DNA of 64,000 nt, from assembly GCF_000006565.2 (NCBI RefSeq), contig NC_031475.1, forward strand, positions 1,633,535 through 1,697,534, read 5' to 3'. The position numbers were made by a program, and so were the translations under genes. Shown here in pieces: positions 23,649 through 33,900 of the stretch. The stretch's first letter is position 1; each line of letters begins with the position of its first letter. The stretch comes from Toxoplasma gondii ME49 (lineage: Eukaryota > Apicomplexa > Conoidasida > Eucoccidiorida > Sarcocystidae). The notes beneath the pieces were generated by a model. The model was not told the origin of the DNA. It saw only the letters and a program-made list of their open reading frames with translations, and did no database searches.

Positions 23649-24424
23649 TCTCGCTGCTACTTGCCACAGAGTCAGCTCGGCATCACCAACCGAGGTTAGA
23701 CTCTGCCATTTGCAGCGTATACTGCAATGGCGTTCGCCGTTCGACCGGATAGGAACCGCCTCACGAGTTCGATTTGGTGAGGGAGGCGGGCTGACAACGT
23801 GTCGGCATCGAAGCACTAATGTTGTCCATATTTGGTCCATCTCGTTGCAAATGATTTCGTGTGTTTTAGACGTTCGAGCGTTGGACGATGCCATAAGGAA
23901 GCATTGGACAACGCGGTGTCCTGCGATAGTGAAAGGCGTCTAACGTGATTCTCTTGTTGGCTTGGCTTGTAATGTAGTGAACGGTTGCATTTTTCGTGAA
24001 GTCAGGTGTCTTTAGTCACAGGTCGATGGAGCTTGATGATGATTATTTATTCCGTGTTTCACCTGAGCACAAAGTGATGTGCAAACAGTTTGTATTCCCT
24101 GACAGCTCCGTTGGACGCAGTTTTCGGAAGATGAGGACCGCTTCCACATTGTGGCACGCAAGCAATGAGGAAGCAACCGCACATCTGTGCACCTGAGTCT
24201 GAGTGACGAAACCCAGGAGACCTGAACTGAGGCTTGCAATGCAACTCAAGCGTGCTATGTGGGTGTGGAAGTGTCCCAGAGACACCTCAACAGTTGTGTT
24301 TTGTGCCATAATGTTGCGGTACGTCCGTTTTACACAGCGACGTGGTGGTTAGCGTATCGTCATCTTTCATAGTGTTGACTGGAGTTAGGCTTCCGTGGCT
24401 AATACTCGGCAACGGGGCCAGATC
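23649..24424 (+). repeat. 776-bp direct repeat, copy 2
   Basis: Second copy of 22766-23541, offset 883 bases. Left border: both copies continue from TCTCGCTGCTAC, preceded by different bases. Right border: both end in GGGGCCAGATC and then diverge. The near-identity of non-coding sequence points to a recent duplication or gene conversion. Confidence 0.95.
24028..24109 (+). ncRNA. Box C/D snoRNA candidate, copy 2
   Basis: Identical to the candidate at 23145-23226, including terminal stem, C, D', C' and D boxes and the guide complementary to the conserved large-subunit rRNA segment. Both copies are intact, so both could be expressed. Confidence 0.78.
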
Positions 24425-25067
24425 TACCATCAGGCTATACCGTTTCGGTCGTGGAGCAGTTGCACGACTATCAACTAGTAGGGGAAGAGGGATGGCAACG
24501 CGGCGACGCTGCGAACACGTCGGTGCATTGGTTTTAACATTGTAGATGCTGCGGGATTTAGAGTCAGGAGGCTCGTTCCTCTGCACCAAACTGCAATGCC
24601 CGAATGACGCAGTGGCGGTCACTATGAGCAGCCTCAGCGGCCCGAAAGAGACAGACGACAGCCGCAGCCCAGTGACGGGTAGCCACACTGATACGATTGC
24701 GGTCTGATTCCCCAGCGTCTTTCAAGGCACCGTACAGTGCATGAAGGCTTTTTCTCCCCTGAAGCCGTGTAATTCCGACAGCTTTCTCACGCCGTTCAGA
24801 TTAACGAAATGGTAGTCTTAGGTTATCCGGCTGACTTGGTCTCCAACCGTCGAGTGAAAGCTGCTGGAAAGGTGCTATGGCAACTTGGGATATTTGGAAG
24901 TGTAATCCACAAGAGATCCAGTTTGTCTTGGGACCCATTCTAGTCCACTCCACTCTTTCTTGCTTTTGTTGATAGCTCAGATTTAGTTTTCCCTATTCCT
25001 AATGGCGTTTGCGCCGCCGGCGACTGTACCCGCGAGCAAATTATAGCAAGTGAAACCGAGGAGCACT
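24425..25067. other. Spacer between duplication and minisatellite
   Basis: No coding region, RNA gene or repeat recognised. The left edge is the end of the duplicated block and the right edge is the first 58-bp unit. Confidence 0.45.
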
Positions 25068-25763
25068 GATGTATCCAGCTCGTCTTCTGTGAGAGAACAT
25101 CGTTTTATATAAATCGAGGAGAACTGATGTATCCAGCTCGTCTTCTGTGAGAGAACATCGTTTTATATAAATCGAGGAGCACTGATGTATCCAGCTCGTC
25201 TTCTGTGAGAGAACACCGTTTTATATAAATCGAGGAGCACTGATGTATCCAGCTCGTCTTCTGTGAGAGAACATCGTTTTATATAAATCGAGGAGCACTG
25301 ATGTATCCAGATCGTCTTCTGTGAGAGAACATCGTTTTATATAAATCGAGGAGAACTGATGTATCCAGCTCGTCTTTTGTGAGAGAACATCGTTTTATAT
25401 AAATCGAGGAGCACTGATGTATCCAGCTCGTCTTCTGTGAGAGAACATCGTTTTATATAAATCGAGGAGCACTGATGTATCCAGCTCGTCTTCTGTGAGA
25501 GAACATCGTTTTATATAAATCGAGGAGAACTGATGTATCCAGCTCGTCTTTTGTGAGAGAACATCGTTTTATATAAATCGAGGAGCACTGATGTATCCAG
25601 CTCGTCTTCTGTGAGAGAACATCGTTTTATATAAATCGAGGAGCACTGATGTATCCAGCTCGTCTTCTGTGAGAGAACATCGTTTTATATAAATCGAGGA
25701 GCACTGATGTATCCAGCTCGTCTTCTGTGAGAGAACATCGTTTTATATAAATCGATGATGTGC
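25068..25763. repeat. 58-bp minisatellite, 12 tandem copies
   Basis: The unit starts GATGTATCCAGCTCGTCTTC at 25068, 25126, 25184 and every 58 bases to 25706. Units differ at a few sites (GCACTG or GAACTG, CTTCTG or CTTTTG, one CGATCG-type change, one ACCG). The CTTTTG variants at 25358 and 25532 are 174 bases (three units) apart, suggesting larger blocks were copied. Each unit holds a TTTATATAAAT segment. The length is not a multiple of three and there are stops, so it is not a protein repeat. The array ends 48 bases past the HOP2 stop codon and may lie in its 3' UTR. Confidence 0.97.
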
Positions 25764-25811
25764 CAAGCAGTGCCGGTCGAATTCGAGGGAGGACGTGGTA
25801 GCAGCACGCAT

Positions 25812-27904
25812 TCATGAGTAGGACGTATATGCGTCATCGGGAATGTAATCTTCATCTATCTCCACACCTAACCGCTGCACAAGTTCTTCCACACTCTGGC
25901 CCGTAGCCTCAGATATCTGACCCAATATATCCATGCAGATCTTCTTTCGGCGTGCCCATTCTGCGTGCAGCATGCGGTGTGACACCTTCGTTTTATTCAT
26001 GTCATCGGCTGTCAGCGCAGGTGCGCTCAGGTTCCCTGTGGCCTTACACAGGACGACCTTCACTGTGGCAACATGTATAGCACAAGCACATGCGTTCGGC
26101 TGCAGGTAAACTTACAATCGTTTATTTCTTTTTGAATGGAATCACTCTGTTCTACTGCCGCAGTGTCAGCTTCACGCTTGCTTAAAGATGCCTTCTGTAC
26201 TCTTAACTCAACTGCACATATCGGAGCGGAGTTAGTAGAACAGACCATTAGTGCGTTCGGTATTCACCTTCGATTTGTTGAATCTCTTCTGTGAGCGCTG
26301 CAAAGAAGCCTTAGCACTTGCTTACAGCTGAAGCATCTACACTTCTGTTACCGCTTATTTGCCTGTCGGCAGCACTCATCTCCTCGGGTGTCATCTTGTG
26401 TCCAAACTGGGACTGTTCGTACATATAAACCTTCATTATGCTGTATGATTGTGCTGTTGTTTTTGAGACCAGGTGCCCTTAGCTTACTTTCATTTTCCCG
26501 ATGTCTTTGACGATCAGCGAGCCTTGCGCCACCAGGTCCTCGAGAATTCTTTCGACATCCGGTTTTTTTATTGATTTTTTTAGGTTATCAAAAACCTGTT
26601 AAACGGTCTGACATCTCTTCAGACACAGGCATTGTCACACGTCTTACGATCTGGGCGTTGTATGGACGATTTTGTTCTTTCATGTAGCAAAGGATGCGTT
26701 CAGACGGTGGGAATGAGTTATTCACGTTATCGTTCTTGTCGGTCTTCTGACACTTAACGCCAGCTCGACTACCTTTGTGCGTCTTTTTTGCAGCGATTGT
26801 GCTAATTATATCCCCCCCTCCGTTCTTCTCCAACTCAGGGGGACGCTTGATCGACAGTTGTTCTTGTGTAGGAGTGTCTATTTCAGAAACGGTATCGTTT
26901 CCTGTTCCACGGCTTTCGTCTGAAGACGTTCTCGTCAAGCCAATTGAAGTCTCTTCATTGGAAGGGTCATATACATCTGAATGTAGACGATGACTGTCAA
27001 CTCCTGACACGGTTGGAAGAGATTCCACACAAAATTGTATTCCTGCCTTTGAAGACGATTCGTTCTGTGATGGTAATGTGCAAATGAAGGGAACTTTTTG
27101 ATTCAGCAGGTTCTCCTTTTCATGGTGAGTATCTGTTGTTGCATAATCTTCACCATGGAGTGGTCCATGAGTGTTAGTGCTTGCCGATGCGGACCCAGTA
27201 AAGCAGTTTTGTTTCTCAGCACGAGCACCAGATATCTCATTTGGCAATCCTTGCTTCTTTGTTGACCCCTTGGTCCTGCCTCTTGGTTTCGCTGGTTTAT
27301 GGGGCTTATCAGCCACCATTTCAGTAAGGTCTTTCCGGATGTCTGCTGTGGGCTTCCCCATAGATGAACAACCGTTGCCGGTCGTAGAGGCAGAATTTTT
27401 GTGTTCGACTTCAGCGCTTTGGGGATTGGCTGAGGACAGTGGCAACTCGAGTATGTGGTCGGATGCGGCTTCAAGCGTCACGTGATCGGCGTCGGCTTTG
27501 TCCGTCGGGCTGTTTTTCTTCGAACCCCTTACAACATGTTGATTCACCTCGTCGCCATCAGGATCAGTACTTTTTCTTATGTCTTTGCTTGCCCCACCTT
27601 TCTCCTCGGCCACAACTGGATTATTTCCTTTAACGGGTTGATTTGCTGTTTGCTTCCCTGAAATCATTTGCTCTGGCTCCAATGGCGCCACGGTGTTCCG
27701 TTGGCGTGGACTTGTATCCTTCCTGCTGTAACTGCTCGTGCCGCCAGTACTACAATCCACGCCTTTTTTCTTGGACTTCTTAACTTTGTCTTGTTTGTCT
27801 CCGCTCTTGGTGTAGGTCCTTTTCCTGCCGTTGCTGTTGAACTCCCTGCCACCGGGAATGGTGCTGTTCTGGGGCGGAGCTCCAGTGGTCTTCTGTGTTC
27901 CCAT
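25812..27904 (-). CDS. HOP2: HOP2 (TBPIP/PSMC3IP) meiotic recombination factor, 6 exons, 606 aa
   Basis: HOP2 with MND1 helps DMC1/RAD51 carry out strand exchange between homologues in meiosis; it acts in the nucleus. Exons: 27904-26648, 26595-26488, 26430-26352, 26297-26268 (30 bases), 26211-26116, 26062-25812; total 607 codons with stop, all phases consistent. Residues about 400-475 form the DNA-binding winged helix (ILCYMKEQNRPYNAQI, then VFDNLKKSIKKPDVERILED and KVYMYEQSQFG). About 480-530 is the leucine-zipper/coiled-coil part (ISALTEEIQQIEVELRV). The C-terminal block runs LTADDMNKTKVSHRM, WARRKKICMDIL and GVEIDEDYIPDD, like mammalian HOP2 (GIETDEDYNV). What is odd is the first 395 or so residues: polar, Lys/Ser/Thr-rich, without a recognisable domain, while animal HOP2 totals about 217 residues. 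Sexual-stage expression would be expected. The domain call is secure; the start codon is less so. Confidence 0.9.
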
Positions 27905-28962
27905 TTTCGTCGTTAAAGAAGAAATGTAGAGGAGGCGTCGTGAAGTTCACTGCAGGGGACGGTGTTCTGGATCACAGAATGTCGCAGGTACGAATGTGTA
28001 AGTGAAGCCGATGTCATGAGTTCGTAAAAATATGACAGAGAACTCACCAACAATACCCGGAAGAGTAGCCGCTGGTCTGGAGATGAGACTACAAAACTAA
28101 GAGAAGCTGTGCTTCCAATAATCACCGTGATACGCGTCTGCTTGTACAGCCGAAACCTCGATGTCCACTGATGCAAGGGATGCCAATGCTTCTGGAGTTC
28201 TGCTTGTCGGAGTGTACGTACTGCAAGATTCGGAGGGAAGGCAACCTGACGCCACAGGTACTGACATACTAATATCGGTGCTGCCCCCTTTACCGCATGG
28301 TGAGGAAATACATATGTATCAGCGCATTACAAAGGTAACGTCCTCATCCGGGCTTCTTCCTCGCCACGATGTAGTCGGGATTGCCGGCATGCAGCTGCTG
28401 ACCGTACGACGTAATCAAGCGAACAAAAGACAGTGGTTTACTGCTGGTCCGCAAACACAACCACTCATAAAACATTAAATATATAGCCACAAACATTTAT
28501 GCTAGCACTACATGCCAAACAAAAAGGCTATTATTATGGGGTATTGCGCTGACAGTTGGTTCTCGAACAAAGCTGATTTTCGAGCCTCTCTTCCATTCGA
28601 ACAAACGGAAGAATGGCTGGCGATTCTTTAATATGGTGCACGTAGCGACTTCATCGCACCGAGTGTGTAGTGAGCTTCATGGCAGTAATTGATAAAGGCA
28701 ATAGAGTAACTTCGAAAGATATCCATTAAGGGGAGGGCGAAAAGCGGCTACTAGCTAGATCATTCTGTTTATAGTCGTGTTCTATTTATGGCGGACGCGA
28801 GGTGATTCAGGAGCAGCCAGTGAATTAATGCTGTCCAGCTCGTATCCCAACATTTAATTTGAGTCTTTAAGGTGGTACAGTTGGTTGACATAATATCTAG
28901 ATGTAGCCGCATTACGCAAAAAGTAGAAACTTCTTTTTAGAAGGGGAAGAGTATAAAAGGTT
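27905..28962. other. Spacer between HOP2 and tRNA-Glu
   Basis: Upstream region of HOP2. A 105-codon frame at 28161-28478 (+) shows no family similarity. The stretch near 28.5-28.9 kb is AT-rich. No RNA gene seen until the tRNA. Confidence 0.45.
28955..28958 (-). terminator. Pol III T4 terminator of tRNA-Glu
   Basis: The minus strand reads CCTTTTATAC just after the tRNA 3' end; four T are the minimal Pol III stop signal. Confidence 0.6.
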
Positions 28963-29034
28963 TCCGCCGCCGGGACTTGAACCCGGGTCGCGCGGGTGAG
29001 AGCCGCGTATCCTAACCACCTAGACTACAGCGGA
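28963..29034 (-). tRNA. tRNA-Glu (anticodon CUC)
   Basis: 72 bases fold into a standard cloverleaf on the minus strand. The acceptor stem is TCCGCTG with CGGCGGA (one G-U pair), the D arm follows GTCTAGGTGGTTAGGATA, the anticodon loop is CTCTCAC with anticodon CTC at 29000-28998, and the T arm holds the B box GGGTTCAAGTCCC. No intron. A run of four T follows a few bases 3' of the gene as a Pol III terminator. The 3' CCA is not encoded, as normal in eukaryotes. Confidence 0.97.
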
Positions 29035-29593
29035 TGCAAGGTCCCAATCTGTGGGACGTATGAAGAAGTGAAACGTGAACAAAGCGCCGCGGTATGCAAA
29101 TTTTTTTTCTTTGCGTATGTCCACACCAGTGTAGCCTGCTGGTTTTCTACACCGTCCGGTTGCGTTTCTGTGTTCTTTTATGCTAAGGTGTCGTGACATG
29201 TCGATCCGCCCCAAGTCGATTTGCCCCAAGTGCTCTGCATGCGCATGCGAAGCTCGGTAACAAAGCCCGTCGGATACTGCGGCACCGTTCATATTGGAAG
29301 TACTCTCCGTACTCTCGCCTCTGCCCATTATTTTGTTAAGTAGAAGTGGGACCTTTGTTGCTTCCCGGTGTTATGACTGACGCGGTGAGAGAGAGGAGTG
29401 GGAGAAGCTCCAGCAAGATACGTGTGGCAGCAGCAGACTCTGCGACACAGCAACAACAGTCGACGGCAGGAAAATTTGGTAAAGCGAGTGCTTTCTGCTG
29501 CTTTACTCCAGTCGGATCGTAGACTCGGTGACGGCCAGCGACACGTGAAACGTTGTCGCGTGAAAGCTTGAGGAAAACTGAGGCAACGCTATC
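29035..29593. other. Spacer between tRNA-Glu and AC19
   Basis: Divergent spacer that should hold the AC19 promoter and 5' UTR. No other gene recognised. Confidence 0.45.
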
Positions 29594-30161
29594 ATGGCGG
29601 ATGACGGTGCGGGAGGAAGCTCTTGCGGAGCTTCCTCCAGTCCGTCTGGAAAAGCGTGGACAGCGGGTGTCCACGAGCAGGAGGCTTGCAAGGCCTCCCA
29701 GTTGACCTTTACCCTTACTGGCGAAGACCATACGTTGGGTAACACCATCAGATCTATCCTTGTTCGAAAACCCGGAGTGGAGTTCGCAGGCTATTCCGTT
29801 CCCCATCCAACACAACCGGAGATGAATATCCGCCTCCAGACAACAGGTATGTTGATAGCTGTGCTAGTGCCACCGACACGAAAACATGAATTGTTTTTCG
29901 CCAATACCACTGGAAGGATAGCGACGAAAACTGTAGTTACGTATGAGGCAGCTGCGCGGTTGCACCGGCTCTTCAACGCTGAAAATACTGCGCAGAAATG
30001 TATTGTTATTTCCGGTACATGCAGGCGAATCAGCAATGCAGCTGTTGCGAGAGAGCTTTGACGACCTGGCGAGCATATGCGATCATCTGGATACGCTCTA
30101 CGATGAAGCTCTCGAGGACTTCATGAAGAAGCAGGGAGAGTCGTCGGAGATGACCTCTTGA
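29594..30161 (+). CDS. RPAC2: RNA polymerase I/III subunit AC19 (RPAC2/POLR1D), 2 exons, 129 aa
   Basis: AC19 pairs with AC40 to form the alpha-like assembly platform shared by RNA polymerases I and III. Exons 29594-29846 and 30025-30161 give 130 codons with stop; the junction ACA ACA G|GC GAA continues LQTTGESAMQLL. The family signature is clear: LTFTLTGEDHTLGNTIRSIL, then GVEFAGYSVPHPTQPEMNIRLQTT, then a C-terminal helix (SFDDLASICDHLDTLYDEALEDF). Length matches other AC19 proteins (about 130-142). The first 35 or so residues are Gly/Ser-rich and variable. Reading through the intron gives a different 155-residue frame that loses the C-terminal helix. Confidence 0.93.
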
Positions 30162-30969
30162 CTTTCTTTCTGAATCTAAGTCAAACCCAAAAGTGACCCC
30201 TCATTAACAAGTTCGACGTGGTCTATTCGTCTGAGTTTTGGAATGCTTCCAAGACTTTGCGAAGTGTCAGAGTGCTCCTACGATCGAGGAGTAGTGCACT
30301 CGGTTATACTGCGAGAGAGTTTGCTGCTAATACTCGCCAGGTTGTGCTCGGCAGACGTAATGCGGACACTGTTTCCTGAGACAATGCAGGTTTATCTTCA
30401 TTTCCTCGTGCATAATCGGCAAGACGTTCGGTGGATTCTTTCAACTATGTAGGGCGTGAGCACTAGCCAGCATTGTCGCTTCACATTTCATCTGTCCGTG
30501 TGGTGGTGTGAGCCCGGGAAACTGATGAAATAATCGTGACACGATGACCCATTGGAGCTGGTCTTTTGCTTAATGTATGTGCGTCGATATGCGTGTTTGA
30601 GCTTGCTGTTGTTATGTTTTATCAGTTTCTCTATGATACTCAAGTAGATGTTTCAGAGGAGCTGTGTACGTTACTGGTAAGCGGTACTAATTTGCCAGCT
30701 GGCTAATACAGAAACATGAAAGTGAATTAATCGCGATATCTATCGCGATCGTTGTTTCTTGCTATTCTGACAATCGAACCATGGTGACCGTTGTAGACGC
30801 GACGCTTTTACCACACCTATACGAACCTTTTGTGTGACAAGTATCACACAGGATCTGACCAATTTTTCAACTGCTTCCATCACCACCCTGCGATTGGAAA
30901 TCAACTGGAAACTGCAGGCCATGAAAAGCAACGGCAGTTCTTTACTGCATCTGATTTTTGGGGATTTTT
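30162..30969. other. Convergent spacer between AC19 and the aspartyl protease
   Basis: Contains the 3' UTRs of the two converging genes. A small palindromic patch (TATCGCGATAGATATCGCGA on the minus strand) lies near 30731-30750. No gene seen. Confidence 0.45.
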
Positions 30970-33900
30970 TTAAGAGGGTCGCCACTGGTTGAGCGACCCT
31001 TGTTTCGCTGCGAGCCTGATAAATGCGCACCCTGATGATGTATCAGCAAGTGAAAATACACTGAAAGTGGTTAGTAGAGAAAACAGAAGTTTCGCCCTCT
31101 GAAGATAAGCATCTTTTCTCTGCGTTCGTATTTCTGTTTGGGACGAGAAGATGATCCTCTTGGCACAGCCGTTAACTGACTTACATGGGCAGGTCCTTGG
31201 GCCGATCTTTAAGTTTGATCCCTGGACAACTTGCCTCGGCGATACCAATCATTTCATGTCGAACATCGAAGATGAGATCATGACCGATGAAAAAGCTGCT
31301 GCCCAAGACGCCGGAACTGTCGGCTCTAGGATCGTCACTCATCGCCACGCATCGATAATGCTCGTTTCCTTTCGTGTACAAGTAGCTTGCGGGTTGCCAG
31401 CGCACCCACCCCGAACCTGCTTTCTTATTTACGCTGACTTCGTTATCTCGGGCATCTTGCACTGTTGTGTCATCCCTTCGGAGAGGACTTGCCGCCCCAC
31501 CATTCTGATGGGGTGGAACAAAGTGCAGCCAGATATCTGGGAAGTAGGACAGGTCGGCCCGACCCTTGGGCAGATAGAAACAAAGTTCACCAGCTGTGCT
31601 TTCCACCTTGACCGCCTGACTCTGTCTCGGTGAAGCTGAGGGCGGCAACAGCTCATACGCGACTTCGTCGTCTACGCTTAGTGTGGTGATAATGTCGCCA
31701 ATCGCTTCAGCTTCGCTGTCTCTCACCTCCTCTCCCAGCTCCACGCGCCTCGCCTGACGACGCTGCTGTCTCCGATCGCGACCAGGAGCGAGATGCTTGT
31801 TGTGGCGCGGTGTCTTCGAGTCTTGTCCCCCTGCTGCAGATGCTGACGTTGAGTTGTCAATATGCTGCGTAGCTTCGCTTGTTGCTGGGATCTTTGCTAA
31901 ACTGGGAGTGGGGCGCTCCTGACGTCGGCGCTGCGGGTTAGAAATGCTGATTTCACCTGGGGCGGCTCGCCTGATACCTTCTGCATTTATCGTGCCACTA
32001 GTTTCGACATTACTCTTATCAGTAGTTAACCTGTCCACGAAGTTTATGATAAGCTCGTCGTCTTGCTCAGCACTCCAAGCCGAAGCAATCTCGGAAAAGT
32101 CTTCCGTACCAGTTGAAAGTGTTTCTTGTTCAACGCCCAACGGTGTTGTGGCCGCTAGGTTTCGCGCCGTGGCTCGTTGCTGTGCCGTCACTATGGAGTT
32201 CGGAGCAAATTCAGAACCTGAATCGTGTTCTTCCCGGCCAAGTAGTCTGATAAGTTTTCCTCTGGTAGGGCTGTTATTTCCACGAGCCTCCTTGATCGCT
32301 GCTGTTAGTTTCTCCCCGGCACCTGCTAGTCGTCTTCGATCATTCCCAGTTCGACGGCCACCCTTTAGTTCTGCGAACTCTTCGATAGCGCTTACTATTT
32401 CGTCATAAATTCTTGTGGGGAAATAGCTCATCGTGGTACCCGAGTCAAGCAGCACCTCAAATTTAGTCGACGGATGCGGCGTGTGATGTGGAGGATTAGG
32501 CCGCTCATTTCGGGCTGGACTGCTACTCTGAAGAGCGCTCCCTCGCAGAGTCTGAGGCACATTGCTTGGATCGGTTCTCTCATCACTACTGTTGCCGAGA
32601 GATATAATCTTATCACCAACGCTGATACCGGAGAGGTATGCTGAATAGGACTCTTGATGTGGAATAAAGTTCGTCGTTACTGTATCTGAAGTGTGCAGCT
32701 CTCCATTAGCGTCTCCTATGGAAAAAGCGCCGCCATGCTCCGCAAGACAGAGGGCAAAGGAGGTCGCTCCGTCTGGGAGGGATGCGGGGGTAACAGCCCT
32801 ACTCCCTTTAGTTGAACTCAACAAAGTACGCGTCATGTACGTTTCCGGGCCGAATTGACTCCATATTTCTAGCCCCCAAATTCCGCTTGCCTTCTGGTCG
32901 ACAAACAGTTCTGTTTCCTGTACGTGACAACCAAAATTTGTTCTGACGGGCTGGGTTAGGAGTGATGAAGGTCCAGAGTCGTCTGAAGAATGCACCTTTC
33001 GTTGAGCCTGAAGAAGTTGACTCTTGATATCATAAAACGACTGATTATTTCTTGTCACTGTCCGAGGTGGGGCCAGAAGCCGGAACTGGTCTTCATGCCA
33101 AAAGCCTTGCAGACTGCTGCCTTCCATGTACGACACACGGTATGCACACCTGCGTGATAGAAAAGAACAGTGGGGAAAAGGGTGCTCTGGATACAAACGT
33201 TTTCCTCGCAAAACTCGGCGTGCGTTCGACCAGGAAGCTGTTTCCACTCAACTGTCCTAGTAGTAAACACCGCAGGGAGAACTACTAAAGATACCCAGTT
33301 ACAAGGCCCTCCGTTGCTTTGCCCCTTTGCGCTGACCTAACTTGGCGATGCCTTCGCATTTTTTGATGTAGTTACAATGGAATCATAATCTTTGCGAACC
33401 GATTGTTCCCTACGCCTGTTTGCTTTATCGACTAGAACATCTACGATCGCTTTGTATTCCGTAGCTGCGAGCCCAGCAAATCTGTCTGACTGAAGGCCAG
33501 CAAAGGTGATCCGGTTAAATCAGGAACATGTACTTTTTTGACGCATCCAGGTGCTAGGTCTGCCAACGCGAATGCGTTACCATGACGGATGTTAACTCGA
33601 TGCATAGCCTTCATTTTAATTAGCCTCCTGGTCTCTCTAATGCAGGAATAACCGTAATTCCCAGGTGACGTCAGCCTGGTTCCCGGATGTGTAGTTTCCT
33701 AACATAAGTCCCACAGTAATCCACTCTGAGTGACGGAACTGGACGAGAAACAGGGGAGGGCTGTTCAATTGGAGGCTGATCAAGGAACGGTTGTTGTAAG
33801 CAGGAGCTGACGTCAACCGTCAGTCGGAGGCGCGCTTTTTTAGCGTGGTCCGATGTAGATTTGGCCTCTATCACTGTTTCAATGGTTGTAGTTCCCTCTA

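Noticed and set aside
25068..25763. CRISPR-like array
   Set aside because: The 58-bp units are directly adjacent with no spacers, and the genome is eukaryotic.
26326..26351. Longer HOP2 exon 3 ending at the GTAAGC donor (26325)
   Set aside because: It ends in phase 0 and forces a stop in the following exons. The donor at 26351 (GTAACA) keeps frame and restores the conserved coiled coil.
28161..28478. 105-codon frame divergent from HOP2
   Set aside because: No similarity, no splice logic, nothing to support it beyond being open.
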